From positions 1 through 64,000 of the IMG/VR virus record IMGVR_UViG_3300022821_000015: a stretch of 64,000 nucleotides of DNA. One strand, written 5' to 3'. A program made the position numbers and the translations under genes. Source of the stretch: a virus. Below the pieces are notes generated by a model that worked only from the letters and a program-made list of their open reading frames with translations, was not told the origin of the DNA and made no database searches. Positions 47,355-55,744 of this stretch are shown here, in pieces (positions within the stretch are counted from its first letter, which is position 1; every line of letters starts with the position of its first letter).

Positions 47355-48608
47355 TTATTCAACTTCTTCTACGACGACTTCTTCTGGTTCGATTTCTTCA
47401 ACCACCGGCTCTGGATTATCAAGTGTATCCATATACTCGTTCATAACGATTTGAAGTTTATCGTTAGACCAGTTTTTACGGAACTCAATGATTTCTTCAC
47501 CAGCTTTGGTTTCATATTTAAGGCGATTTCCTTGCTTAACAAGAATACCCTTTTCCTCAAACATATCCAACATACCCGAATACGGGTCCATGCCTGTTTC
47601 GTATGGGATTTGAAGTTCTGCATCCTCAAAAGGTTTGTTGTATCGTGTTTTCATAATCTTACACTTAGCACGAATACCGTGAACCTTTGAAGTCTTTACG
47701 CCATCAGCATCAGTTTTCAACTTCAGCTTTTTCATAGCGATAACAATAGATGCCGCATAGATTGGACCTGAACCGCCACTGATTTTATCATCTGGATCAA
47801 ACATATCCTGTGATGCATATGTGTGGTTTGTAGCCACTAGACCGACATTGTAGTTACCGAACATATTAACACAGTTCATAACCAATGACTTTAATGCACG
47901 TGGTTTGTGTCCAAAGTCACCTTTCATATTACCAGCAGTAAACTGGTCAATCTGAATGTCAGTAAGCAATGCACCTAAAGAATCAATAACAAATAGAATC
48001 TTCGGACGTTCTGCTTCATCCATTTCTTTATAATCTTTCATAAACGATGCGATAGTTTTTGCTACATCGTCTACTTTACTCATTGACAAACGTAGTAGTT
48101 TATCTTCACTTGTATCTACGTTTAGTGCGTGTAGCCAAGATTCATCAAGTGCGTTTTCGCTGTCAATAAGGACAACATAGATGCCTTGATCTTGTGCATT
48201 TTTTACTACGTTACCCGATGCGATAAATGATTTACCAGAATTATGACTGGAAATGCCATCTCCCCAATATCGATGATTAGCATGATTGACCTCAAAATCA
48301 AAACATTCAGCATCATCAATTGTGGATACTAAGATAATTTTCTCGGGGCCTGAAGTAGTCAAAATCACATCACCATAGCTTAATTCAGACGCAAGTAACC
48401 ATTTACCGCTTTCAAGCTGAACTAAATGGTTTTCAGCACACTCAGTCTGATGATTTTCAGTTCCAATTTTAACCATCCCCATAACGCCCTTATCAAACCA
48501 GCTGACTATTGATTGATAACCGTCCGGTGTATCAATCTCAATATCATAACTATTTGACTTATACAGCTGTTCTAATTCTTCAACTGATACTGTTTTTTCA
48601 GTAAACAT
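47355..48608 (-). CDS. uvsX: UvsX/RecA-type recombinase, C-terminal trans-splicing fragment
   Basis: Residues 1-123 are a long C-intein ending GISSHN. The extein starts SGKSFIASGN, completing the P-loop GESG/SGKS. Then VVLIDSENALDESWL (the conserved E/D region), PKILFVIDSLGALLTDIQID (Walker B), VNMFGNYNVGLVATNHTYAS (L1/L2 region) and GGSGPIYAASIVIAMKK. It catalyses strand exchange in recombination-dependent replication once spliced. The acidic C-terminus (EEVVVEEVE) is typical. SD AGGAGAA lies inside the end of the HEG, one base gap. Confidence 0.93.
   Translation of the reverse strand: MFTEKTVSVEELEQLYKSNSYDIEIDTPDGYQSIVSWFDKGVMGMVKIGTENHQTECAENHLVQLESGKWLLASELSYGDVILTTSGPEKIILVSTIDDAECFDFEVNHANHRYWGDGISSHNSGKSFIASGNVVKNAQDQGIYVVLIDSENALDESWLHALNVDTSEDKLLRLSMSKVDDVAKTIASFMKDYKEMDEAERPKILFVIDSLGALLTDIQIDQFTAGNMKGDFGHKPRALKSLVMNCVNMFGNYNVGLVATNHTYASQDMFDPDDKISGGSGPIYAASIVIAMKKLKLKTDADGVKTSKVHGIRAKCKIMKTRYNKPFEDAELQIPYETGMDPYSGMLDMFEEKGILVKQGNRLKYETKAGEEIIEFRKNWSNDKLQIVMNEYMDTLDNPEPVVEEIEPEEVVVEEVE
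48240..48608 (-). other. UvsX split intein, long C-intein half (123 residues)
   Basis: Contains block B (QTECAENHLVQLESG), ELSYGDVILTT, block F (FDFEVNHANHRYWGD) and block G (GISSHN), with Ser+1. Carrying blocks B to G makes this the atypical split. Confidence 0.9.
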
Positions 48609-48609
48609 A

Positions 48610-49737
48610 TTATTCTCCTATTTCAGTTACGCATTTTTTAATAATTATATCAGGGGTTGATCGGTATTCTGATTCCCAAATAATAACTAATTTTTTTACT
48701 AGTTCGCAATCTCGTATTCTATTTTCCCGGATAAAATCCGAGTCCCATTTCTCTTTGGACGTATACCCGAATGACTTCATATCTGCTTCATACATTAATG
48801 GATTACGATGAAAGTAATCACCATGAAATTCAATAACCGTCCCTGAATCTTTATGAAAGAAATCAACACGCAAGCCATCAATTAAATATTCATAATTTCT
48901 CGTTTCATAATACATATTTCCCTGAACATACTTCGTTATAGCATCAAATAAATGCTGGGAAATCTTTGAAAACCGTTGCGTTGGTTTACTTTTCATTTTT
49001 TCACAATAATCATTGTATTTATTTAAAGCTTCCTCATATGATAAACCACGGGCCATGCCCCCTTTTATACTATGTGATTTTTTTAAATTAAAGAGAGCGT
49101 TATCTTCTTTTGATTTATTTGAAAGAGTTTGTTGCCATTGTTTAATTCTAGCTTCGTATTTTACACGCCCTATATCTTCGCCATATTTCTTTGTATAATA
49201 TATCAATCCGTTGGTTGTTTGAATATTTGAAACCTCTGCTTTAGCTTCAAGCTCAGTATAACCTTGTTTTAGCCAAAAAGCTACTGACCTACATGTATAT
49301 TCACTAGTTCCTTTTGTTTTCTCAACTGACAACATATTTCGGGCTTTCTGTATTTTAATTACTTCCTGCTTGGCGGCTTCTTCAGTATATCCAAGATTAA
49401 TCCAGTATTCTGAGCAATTTTTAAACCCTGCTTTCTTCCGGGTTGTTTGCGTTTTATATATTTCTTTAAAATTAGCTTTGCCATAACGCAAGACTTGCGT
49501 ATATATTGAAGTGCCTGAAATCCCTTTGAGCCGCCTATATCTCCCTTTATAATTATTCAAATCATATAACACAAAACATGCAATAGTGGCTAACATATTT
49601 TCTACTTTTTTCGGGGTTCCATAATGATCAAAGAAATCATTCAGTCGTTCATAATGACATGAAGTTAAAACCTTACTTAATAAAATATCCCTTACGTGCT
49701 TTCTTTTTAAAAATCGCTCTGTTTGTTTGGTTATCAT
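48610..49737 (-). CDS. Homing endonuclease in the uvsX split intein, VSR-like (EDxHD)
   Basis: 375 residues. An N-terminal helical region, then repeats of the form YWINLGYTEEAAKQEVIKIQ (three copies of x-WhxxGYTExxAxxEVxxxQ) that probably bind DNA, then the nuclease core YLIDGLRVDFFHKDSGTVIE followed by FHGDYFHRNP and VIIWESEYR. D...E-F-H-G-D-x-F-H fits the EDxHD family related to very-short-patch repair nucleases, known from phage recA and split-intein loci. It should cut intein-free uvsX. Confidence 0.85.
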   Translation of the reverse strand: MITKQTERFLKRKHVRDILLSKVLTSCHYERLNDFFDHYGTPKKVENMLATIACFVLYDLNNYKGRYRRLKGISGTSIYTQVLRYGKANFKEIYKTQTTRKKAGFKNCSEYWINLGYTEEAAKQEVIKIQKARNMLSVEKTKGTSEYTCRSVAFWLKQGYTELEAKAEVSNIQTTNGLIYYTKKYGEDIGRVKYEARIKQWQQTLSNKSKEDNALFNLKKSHSIKGGMARGLSYEEALNKYNDYCEKMKSKPTQRFSKISQHLFDAITKYVQGNMYYETRNYEYLIDGLRVDFFHKDSGTVIEFHGDYFHRNPLMYEADMKSFGYTSKEKWDSDFIRENRIRDCELVKKLVIIWESEYRSTPDIIIKKCVTEIGE

Positions 49738-49739
49738 TA

Positions 49740-49780
49740 TACCAGTCTCCTTTTATAGTATTTAGCATAGAAGACTGGTA
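49740..49780 (-). promoter_or_regulatory. Hairpin with late promoter in its loop upstream of the uvsX HEG
   Basis: Perfect 9-base stem TACCAGTCT (49772-49780) / AGACTGGTA (49740-49748). The loop holds GCTAAATACTATAAAAGG, a late-type box. The HEG ribosome site GGAGA overlaps the 3' arm, 10 bases before ATG 49737. Read-through mRNA would hide the ribosome site; a late transcript starting in the loop would not. Confidence 0.75.
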
Positions 49781-49788
49781 AGATACAT

Positions 49789-50028
49789 TTATTTCGGCTT
49801 ATATCTGATTTTTATTGATGCGGTTTTAGGCAAGCACCCAGATTCACCGGCAAGAATGGTTACTTTACCAAGCGGGATACCTTTATTGAAATCACCACTA
49901 ATACGATAGTTTAGTAGATAGTTTCCTGTTGAAATCCAATCGGTAGGATCGTGGAAACCAAAGCTGATTCCCTCAATAGATTTAGTTAAGTCTTTTCGAA
50001 ATTTGCTCACATCGAAGGGACGGGGCAT
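49789..50028 (-). CDS. uvsX: UvsX/RecA-type recombinase, N-terminal fragment with 15-residue N-intein
   Basis: 79 residues: MPRPFDVSKFRKDLTKSIEG, FHDPTDWISTGNYLLNYRIS, GIPLGKVTILAGESG, then Cys1 and CLPKTASIKIRYKPK. The extein stops in the middle of Walker A. RecA-family proteins carry this N-terminal stretch directly before the P-loop. ATG 50028 lies behind TTAGGAGAATAATA and a terminator. Without trans-splicing neither half can bind ATP. Confidence 0.92.
   Translation of the reverse strand: MPRPFDVSKFRKDLTKSIEGISFGFHDPTDWISTGNYLLNYRISGDFNKGIPLGKVTILAGESGCLPKTASIKIRYKPK
49792..49836 (-). other. UvsX split intein, 15-residue N-intein
   Basis: CLPKTASIKIRYKPK is the whole N-intein: block A only. 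This matches the ultra-short type known from UvsX split inteins found in metagenomic data. Confidence 0.9.
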
Positions 50029-50040
50029 TATTATTCTCCT

Positions 50041-50076
50041 AAAAAAGATGTGATGCTATCCCTGCATTCGCATCAC
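50041..50076 (-). terminator. Terminator between gp32 and uvsX
   Basis: GTGATGC / GCATCAC stem (50070-50076 and 50050-50056) followed on the minus strand by ATCTTTTTT. It is 12 bases before the uvsX start, so a fraction of read-through must feed uvsX. A second inverted repeat (CTTAAAC / GTTTAAG) lies between it and the gp32 stop. Confidence 0.65.
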
Positions 50077-50166
50077 TATTGGACTCTGTAACGCTATATC
50101 TAATAGCGAAAAGATATATCGGCGGGGTCCAAAAAGATTACTTAAACGTCACAGCCACGTGGGGGT

Positions 50167-51195
50167 TTAAGCTTCCTGTTGTTTACGTGAACGAATTTTT
50201 GATAGAATGTCCGCCGCACGATCAGATGAGTCGCCTTTAGATTCAGCTACTGGAGCTTCTTTCTTTGGTTCTTCAACGTCGAACGGTGGCTTTTCGTCAT
50301 CATTCGTAGTTTTTGTTGGAGTTGATGTTGTCGTTGATGATGTTGTATCATCACGTGTCGCACCTTCTGGTTTGTCTACTCCCCAAGGACGGTAATATGC
50401 CGCCCACTTTTCTGGGTCATATTTTTCACCGTCAACTGACGCTTCAAACATTTCCATAATAACCTTCAAATCAACATCAGAAGGTTTGCGTGGTAGGAAG
50501 TCACTTAGTGTACTCAAACCGTATTCTTCAATAGCCGCAAGTTGCTCTGCTGTTAATGCAGATTCCTTACGTGCCCACGAAGATTGATCGTAAGAAGCCC
50601 ATTTACCATCCTGTGTTTTGCGGATGTTAAAATCAAGACCTGCTTCATAATCATCTGGCCACGCATCCAAGTCGTCTAAAAGAATAGAACGTGCTTTTTT
50701 GTGTAAGCCGGGGTTCATTACAAACCTACGGATTGGGTTTTCTGGGGTATTATCTTCCATCGCATTGTTGTTGCGATCAACAAATCCCGGATGCTCAAGT
50801 ACAAATCCCTGATAGATATAAGAACGCTTCTTCCAGTATTTATTAGCTTGCGCTTCCATTGCTGGGTCTTTATACCAAGGCTTGATTTCAGCCTGAACCG
50901 GGCAGCTAGACCCATCGTTATACATCTCCACGCAAGGAACTTGTAGTTTTACAAACTCTTTGGTTGGATCGCCCACAACGCCTGAAAACTCAAGATTGAT
51001 CATAAGACGCTCAACGTGAAAACCTTCAACGTTAGCTTCGTCGCCGTCTGGGCAAAATCTTACTTTTGCTGTGGTATCTACTGGGATTTGCCAAAATGGA
51101 TAACTTGCGTTATCGTTCACAAAGGTTGATTTACCTTCGTTTGCTGCTTCTTTTTTTAGTTGGTCGCGGATGTCCGCTAATGATTTACGTGCCAT
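50167..51195 (-). CDS. 32: Single-stranded DNA-binding protein gp32
   Basis: 342 residues. The N-terminal cooperativity (LAST-like) segment is MARKSLADIRDQLKKEA. The OB-fold core contains YPFWQIPVDTTAKVRFCPDG and the zinc-type Cys/His region around VPCVEMYNDGSSCPVQAEIK, with WKKRSYIYQGFVLEHPGF. The acidic, Ser/Thr-rich C-terminal tail (DDTTSSTTTSTPTKTTNDDE) recruits replication proteins. It protects ssDNA and works with UvsX, UvsY and helicase. The long structured leader with repeats suggests autogenous control. Confidence 0.9.
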   Translation of the reverse strand: MARKSLADIRDQLKKEAANEGKSTFVNDNASYPFWQIPVDTTAKVRFCPDGDEANVEGFHVERLMINLEFSGVVGDPTKEFVKLQVPCVEMYNDGSSCPVQAEIKPWYKDPAMEAQANKYWKKRSYIYQGFVLEHPGFVDRNNNAMEDNTPENPIRRFVMNPGLHKKARSILLDDLDAWPDDYEAGLDFNIRKTQDGKWASYDQSSWARKESALTAEQLAAIEEYGLSTLSDFLPRKPSDVDLKVIMEMFEASVDGEKYDPEKWAAYYRPWGVDKPEGATRDDTTSSTTTSTPTKTTNDDEKPPFDVEEPKKEAPVAESKGDSSDRAADILSKIRSRKQQEA

Positions 51196-51345
51196 GTTTA
51201 TGCTCCTATGCCTTTATGCCGTATATGCCTTGGCTACTATGTGTAGCCTATTGTAGTCTATGCCTTGATCACTTTGTGCGATCTATCGTTGCAATGCTTA
51301 TTCAATATAACCATTATAACGCATTGTATTTATCAAATACTATAT
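51196..51345 (-). promoter_or_regulatory. gp32 promoter region and repeat-bearing leader
   Basis: Late box GATAAATAC and a TATAAT box lie around 51315-51340. The ~110-base leader then contains two short hairpins (one GGCTAC/GTAGCC) and four GGCATA repeats up to GGCATAGGAGCATAAACATG. T4 gp32 represses its own translation by binding an upstream pseudoknot and repeats, and this leader has the same general plan. Confidence 0.5.
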
Positions 51346-51370
51346 AAAAATAAAAAAAGTTTGGGTATTA

Positions 51371-51604
51371 TTACTTACTGGTTACTGGTTTTTTCAACCA
51401 TCCGTAACCATCGATCTTCGGTGGGGGTAGTTCCGTTACAGTATGCTGTTCGACTTCCGACATTTTTTGACGCATTTCTTCAGCTGCTACTTTACGTGCA
51501 TTCAATGAACGGGGGGTTGTATCCGTGAATGATGCTGGTAGTTGTCCATTAACCGTTGGTTCACCGATCCCAGCCAGTTTTCTCATATAATCCAAATCAT
51601 TCAT
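51371..51604 (-). CDS. Small protein with DYMRKLAGI motif (77 aa)
   Basis: MNDLDYMRKLAGIGEPTVNG then a helical middle and LPPPKIDGYGWLKKPVTSK. The D-x-x-YMRKLAGI start is nearly the same as the C-terminal end of the preceding gene product (DDMEYMKKIAGLK), pointing to a shared interaction or head-targeting peptide. Unknown function. Confidence 0.55.
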   Translation of the reverse strand: MNDLDYMRKLAGIGEPTVNGQLPASFTDTTPRSLNARKVAAEEMRQKMSEVEQHTVTELPPPKIDGYGWLKKPVTSK

Positions 51605-53536
51605 TTATTTTAATCCTGCAATCTTTTTCATATATTCCATGTCGTCGTCCGCTTCGTCACTTTCGTTAAAGCGTTCAGGTTTATCGTGGGCGAAATAGTC
51701 TTCGTCACTCATAAAGAAATCACTATCTGGGTCATAGTATTTTCCTGCTTGCTTGTCATAATAAACAAACTTGCCTGACTTCAATCGGAATGGACCTTCA
51801 AGACCTTCTGCGTCACGATTTTTATAGCGTTCTTTCTCGTGGTCAGTAAGTTCTGGGAATACAGTATAGCCTTCTTCGACATCCATATCTTCATCACCTG
51901 TTTCTACGTCAGCTTCTGGATCATTTTCCCAAGCCTGAACCATATCAGAAAGATTTGTTCCAGCGTCCATCATGACATCGATAGCTTTGTCTCGTGCTTC
52001 TTCATCTGCACTCATTACATAATCTTCTAGTGCATCAAACTCATTGTCACGTAGTAGCTCACCCGTGTGCATGATAAAATCATAATGTGCGTGTGTGTTA
52101 CCAATATCGTAACCGAACTGCATTAGTTCGTCGGCAGCATTTTCGGTTTCTGATGAAATATCATCGTCGTTGCCGCCCAGTTCGTCAACCCAGTTTTCAA
52201 ATACACCAAGTTCACTTTCCGTTACAGTAGGTTGATTGTATCCAACCGAACCATTATTCCATAGCATAAACATATGCTTCGCCATGCCTTCGTCAACACG
52301 GTTTTCAAGGTCCAATGCTTCATTGAACTCATCCGTGCGTGATAATACGTTTTCATTAAAGAACTCAAGGACGGTCTTTTGTGTTTCTTTTACTGCTGTT
52401 TTTTTAGCATCCTCTGATTCAAACTGCATCATTTGCATTTCTTCAATCATTTCGGATACCTGTGCACGTAGGCTTTCGTCAATATCTGGATTACCGTCTA
52501 GTGTTAGGCTTTCCATACGCAATACGTTTTGCGCTCTTTCTTCGATTTTCTTTTCGTTTTCAGCAACATCCATTTCTTGTTTTTCTGCGATTGCACGATT
52601 AAGATATGGAAGAACATCATCAAACTCTTCATTGTATATTTTCTTTGTAAGTGTGTCACGAAGACTTTCGAATGTGTCTTCTTCGTCTAGCTGTGAACTT
52701 ACTGCAAAACTTTCGGCGAATGTTGAATACCCTTTTTGCTTCTGGAGAGATTCTAGTGTATTCTTTACTTTTTTGTAACGGCATTTAGATGCTTCAAGAA
52801 CTTCGGCTGCGCCTTCCATCATATTTGATGTGTCACGAGCTTTGCGATTAAACTTACTAAGCGCCTTCATTTCGTCGTGCATTTCAACGATTGCTTCCGC
52901 AATATCATCATTGATTGCTCCTTCATTTGCTACATGTCGTGCCATTGCACGGGCGGTAGGCATATGATTACGAGGCACCAAGAAACGTTCACCAGCAGCA
53001 TTCTCAATATAAATGCTTTTGATATTTCTTGAACGTGAACCTTGAACTTCTTCATCAATCGGTCTATTATGACGAACGATTAATCGTGTATTTGCTTGTT
53101 CTGTATAAGAACTGCGTCTTGAACCGTACATTTTACTCTCCATTCTTGCATCTTTATGATCATAGGTGCTGTTGTTACGTTTTAAATCAAAATCGTTCTT
53201 ATCAAATCGAGCCTTGGTGTATGGCTCAACAGTCCAGTTCATCATTCTTGTATTAGCAAAGTCGCGCATTTCGTCTACAAAGCTATAGAATTTTTTACGT
53301 TCATCGCCTCGCATACCATCAGTAATATTATCACTATATAGCATTTCAAGAACTTCTGGATCAAACATATTAAATGTGATGATTTTGGTATTAGTGGTTG
53401 TTCCGTAGTTTACTTCAAAGATTACAGCTTCATCGATAGTATCAGTAACATTACCTTCACTATCCATCATATGTAGGTCTGCAAACTTACTCAGCTTATA
53501 ATAAAGTTCGTCGGCGATTGTTTCTCTGTTTTTCAT
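51605..53536 (-). CDS. Large acidic virion-type protein (643 aa)
   Basis: No enzymatic motif. The N-terminal ~130 residues (KLSKFADLHMMDSEGNVTDT, IITFNMFDPEVLEMLYSDN) form a globular part, then long helices with many Glu/Lys, an acidic stretch (DPEADVETGDEDMDVEEGY), FRLKSGKFVYYDKQAGKYYD, and the C-terminal motif DDMEYMKKIAGLK. Late promoter GATAAATA and SD AAAGGTG precede ATG 53536. It is probably an abundant internal or prohead protein. Name unknown. Confidence 0.6.
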   Translation of the reverse strand: MKNRETIADELYYKLSKFADLHMMDSEGNVTDTIDEAVIFEVNYGTTTNTKIITFNMFDPEVLEMLYSDNITDGMRGDERKKFYSFVDEMRDFANTRMMNWTVEPYTKARFDKNDFDLKRNNSTYDHKDARMESKMYGSRRSSYTEQANTRLIVRHNRPIDEEVQGSRSRNIKSIYIENAAGERFLVPRNHMPTARAMARHVANEGAINDDIAEAIVEMHDEMKALSKFNRKARDTSNMMEGAAEVLEASKCRYKKVKNTLESLQKQKGYSTFAESFAVSSQLDEEDTFESLRDTLTKKIYNEEFDDVLPYLNRAIAEKQEMDVAENEKKIEERAQNVLRMESLTLDGNPDIDESLRAQVSEMIEEMQMMQFESEDAKKTAVKETQKTVLEFFNENVLSRTDEFNEALDLENRVDEGMAKHMFMLWNNGSVGYNQPTVTESELGVFENWVDELGGNDDDISSETENAADELMQFGYDIGNTHAHYDFIMHTGELLRDNEFDALEDYVMSADEEARDKAIDVMMDAGTNLSDMVQAWENDPEADVETGDEDMDVEEGYTVFPELTDHEKERYKNRDAEGLEGPFRLKSGKFVYYDKQAGKYYDPDSDFFMSDEDYFAHDKPERFNESDEADDDMEYMKKIAGLK

Positions 53537-53588
53537 AGCGCACCTTTTCTATTAATGGTATTTATCACTGACAGATTATTAAGTCAGC

Positions 53589-54689
53589 TTATCTCCAGCC
53601 ACTCATTCCAGATATAGATGAGAAAAACGGCAATGGTGCCACCATTTGCTCATTATGGTCCCGCATATGCTTTTCTAACGTGGGATTATAGTCTTTTAAT
53701 ACCGTTGCCATACGCACTACAAGCAATGAAGCCATTACCAAGTCGTCGTTTTCACCTTCCTTTGATGAATATGACCGTCCCTTTGCAACAAACGTTTTCA
53801 TTTCAGATATAAGTGGTTTGCTATAAACAATCATTCGTTCTGATTCAATCATTACTTTAAACTTAGCGCAAGCCGCAATCTTAGAGTTCTCAGTCGTGTT
53901 AAATCCTTTGCGGAACTTCCTAACATTACCAAGTTTCTTCGGTTCTGACAGGAATATACCATCGATATTTTCCTCACCAAGTTCGGCAATATTGATTAAT
54001 GCAGCTTCTCCGATTGAGTTATTTTCAACAGAATAATATACATCATTTTTTGTCCCTGTAACATCGGTTAGGTGGGCACAAATAGATTTCATTACTCTCA
54101 CTTGTGTTGGAATATCGGACTTATTATGCATCCATTCACCGCATTGAATCATTTCAGGTAGTTCATATATTTGGATGGCTGCGTTGTCGCCGCCTGTTCC
54201 CATAGCGGGGTCCAATCCAACAAGATATACATGACCTTTTGATGGTTCTTTATACCATCGCACCTGACCATCCACTCTTACTGGCGTAACACCTTCCATA
54301 TCAACTAGCTTCAACCCGCTAATCAAAGTTTCTTCGTGAATAATAAACTCACAGTTTGATGCCAATACTGTATTAGCATAATATCGGTGGCCATCTTCGA
54401 CTTCTACCAAATCAAACACAGCCCGAACACCAATATATTCTCGTGCAATAAGTGCAAGATGTCCCTCTGAACTTAATACCACATCTCCTATATCAAAATC
54501 CTTTGCCTCTTTATAGTCAATCAAGTTTTGATATAATTTATGATCTTCTGTGCATTCCAATATTACACCTTGTTCAAAAGTCAGCTTCCATACTGCCTTA
54601 TCTCCCATAAAAGATACTCCGGAAAAATCCTTATAGCCATCCGGCGTCAATACTTTATAGTTTTTTATGTTTGGAGCTAAATCACCCAT
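53589..54689 (-). CDS. 17: Terminase large subunit, C-terminal trans-splicing fragment
   Basis: Residues 1-112 are a C-intein ending YYANTVLASN. The extein starts CEFIIHEETLISGL. The nuclease domain is marked by VYLVGLDPAMGTGGDNAAIQ (first catalytic Asp), YSVENNSIGEAALINIAEL and EGENDDLVMASLLVVRM (last catalytic Asp pair), the RNase H-like packaging nuclease of T4 gp17. It cuts and packages concatemeric DNA after splicing to the ATPase half. The start overlaps the HEG stop by 13 bases. Confidence 0.93.
   Translation of the reverse strand: MGDLAPNIKNYKVLTPDGYKDFSGVSFMGDKAVWKLTFEQGVILECTEDHKLYQNLIDYKEAKDFDIGDVVLSSEGHLALIAREYIGVRAVFDLVEVEDGHRYYANTVLASNCEFIIHEETLISGLKLVDMEGVTPVRVDGQVRWYKEPSKGHVYLVGLDPAMGTGGDNAAIQIYELPEMIQCGEWMHNKSDIPTQVRVMKSICAHLTDVTGTKNDVYYSVENNSIGEAALINIAELGEENIDGIFLSEPKKLGNVRKFRKGFNTTENSKIAACAKFKVMIESERMIVYSKPLISEMKTFVAKGRSYSSKEGENDDLVMASLLVVRMATVLKDYNPTLEKHMRDHNEQMVAPLPFFSSISGMSGWR
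54354..54689 (-). other. TerL split intein, long C-intein half (112 residues)
   Basis: Contains YKVLTPDGYKDFSGV, block B (VILECTEDHKLYQNL), FDIGDVVLSSEG, block F (FDLVEVEDGHRYYAN) and block G (VLASN), with Cys+1. The penultimate residue is Ser, not His. It aligns in layout with the known atypical TerL split inteins. Confidence 0.88.
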
Positions 54690-55702
54690 TTTTCAAAATC
54701 ATCCTTCGTTTTTAGTATTTGATAATTGGTTTTAGTCGTGAAGAGCCATACCTCATACGAATATCCTTGTTTTATAACTGCTTCCCTTTTACGAAGATTA
54801 TTTACTATTCTACCATCATAACCATCACGGCCATTGGCATTCCACCACCACATTGATTTAACTTCAATGATACGATTTTCATCTGGAATAAAAATATCTG
54901 GATAATATTTCTTTACTCGGTTTTTTTCATATGAATTATATTGAAAGACTTCTATTACATATTCTTCATAATCGTTATGTACACTAATAGAATCTTCTGT
55001 ATATGTTTCTAGTAAAGCATCGATCACCATATTTTCATAGCCTCGAATACCAATAATTTTACCGCTCGGGAGTTCATAATCTTTTACCGAAGAGTTACCT
55101 TTTCCAGACTTTTTTGAAATGTTTGGAAGTAAAAAGGTATTACCCACACCGAACTTTTCAATGTTTGTCTTGCGACGTTTTTCATTTATTTCATTCTGTT
55201 CGTCAGAAGATTTGGCCCCATTGGTCGCCGCCGATGCTTTCCAGTTAGAATAGTATTCATTGCCATATCTATCCAGTTTGGTCTTCTTGGCCTTATCCTT
55301 AAATTCGTCGCTTTGTGTCGCCCATTCTGTGCCATATTTTGCACGGAAGGTTTCTCTGGATTTTTCCACTTGTTCTTGGATTTGCTCGGGTGTTCTCTTT
55401 GATGCAGCATTGGATTTGTTCTCAGAATCCGAGTGTCGTTGCTCATCTGTCCAGTTTTGTTTGGTTTCCGACACACTTTTTCCAACACATTTTGGTGCGC
55501 CACAACTATTAGCATATGTATGTGTATGTTGATAAAATGTTAAAGATAATCCACATCTACATTTTGGAGAAATACCCGTGATGTATTCTTCATAATAGGA
55601 CTGATATGTATAACTATGTTGTTTAAGATGTTTCGTGAATTGCCCATTTGATTTACAATATTTTTCATTGTCAATTTTTGATGTTTCGTATGTAGCACTC
55701 AT
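54677..55702 (-). CDS. Homing endonuclease in the terL split intein, PD-(D/E)XK-like
   Basis: 341 residues. N-terminal finger-like part (YCKSNGQFTKHLKQHSYTYQ then SYYEEYI, CRCGLSLTF, CGAPKC), NUMOD-like repeats (KYGTEWATQSDEFKDKAKKT, KFGVGNTFLLP) shared in style with the 13.5 kb endonuclease, and a C-terminal core KKYYPDIFIPDENRIIEVKS then MWWWNANG and YSYEVWLF. D...E-V-K suggests a PD-(D/E)XK catalytic site. It lies exactly between the intein halves. Confidence 0.82.
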   Translation of the reverse strand: MSATYETSKIDNEKYCKSNGQFTKHLKQHSYTYQSYYEEYITGISPKCRCGLSLTFYQHTHTYANSCGAPKCVGKSVSETKQNWTDEQRHSDSENKSNAASKRTPEQIQEQVEKSRETFRAKYGTEWATQSDEFKDKAKKTKLDRYGNEYYSNWKASAATNGAKSSDEQNEINEKRRKTNIEKFGVGNTFLLPNISKKSGKGNSSVKDYELPSGKIIGIRGYENMVIDALLETYTEDSISVHNDYEEYVIEVFQYNSYEKNRVKKYYPDIFIPDENRIIEVKSMWWWNANGRDGYDGRIVNNLRKREAVIKQGYSYEVWLFTTKTNYQILKTKDDFEKWVI

Positions 55703-55710
55703 TTATATTC

Positions 55711-55744
55711 TCCTTGAAATCGTTTCATACTTATTTATCAAGGA
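55711..55744 (-). promoter_or_regulatory. Hairpin hiding the ribosome site of the terL HEG, late box in its loop
   Basis: Perfect 7-base stem TCCTTGA (55738-55744) / TCAAGGA (55711-55717). The 3' arm contains the AAGGA ribosome site, 9 bases before ATG 55702. A late-type TGATAAATAAG lies at the 5' arm and loop and includes the TerL N-fragment stop codon. Confidence 0.7.

Noticed and set aside
52236-52778. 180-codon plus-strand frame opposite the large acidic protein
   Set aside because: Its Ser/Phe-rich composition is the mirror of Glu/Lys codons on the real gene; no start signal.
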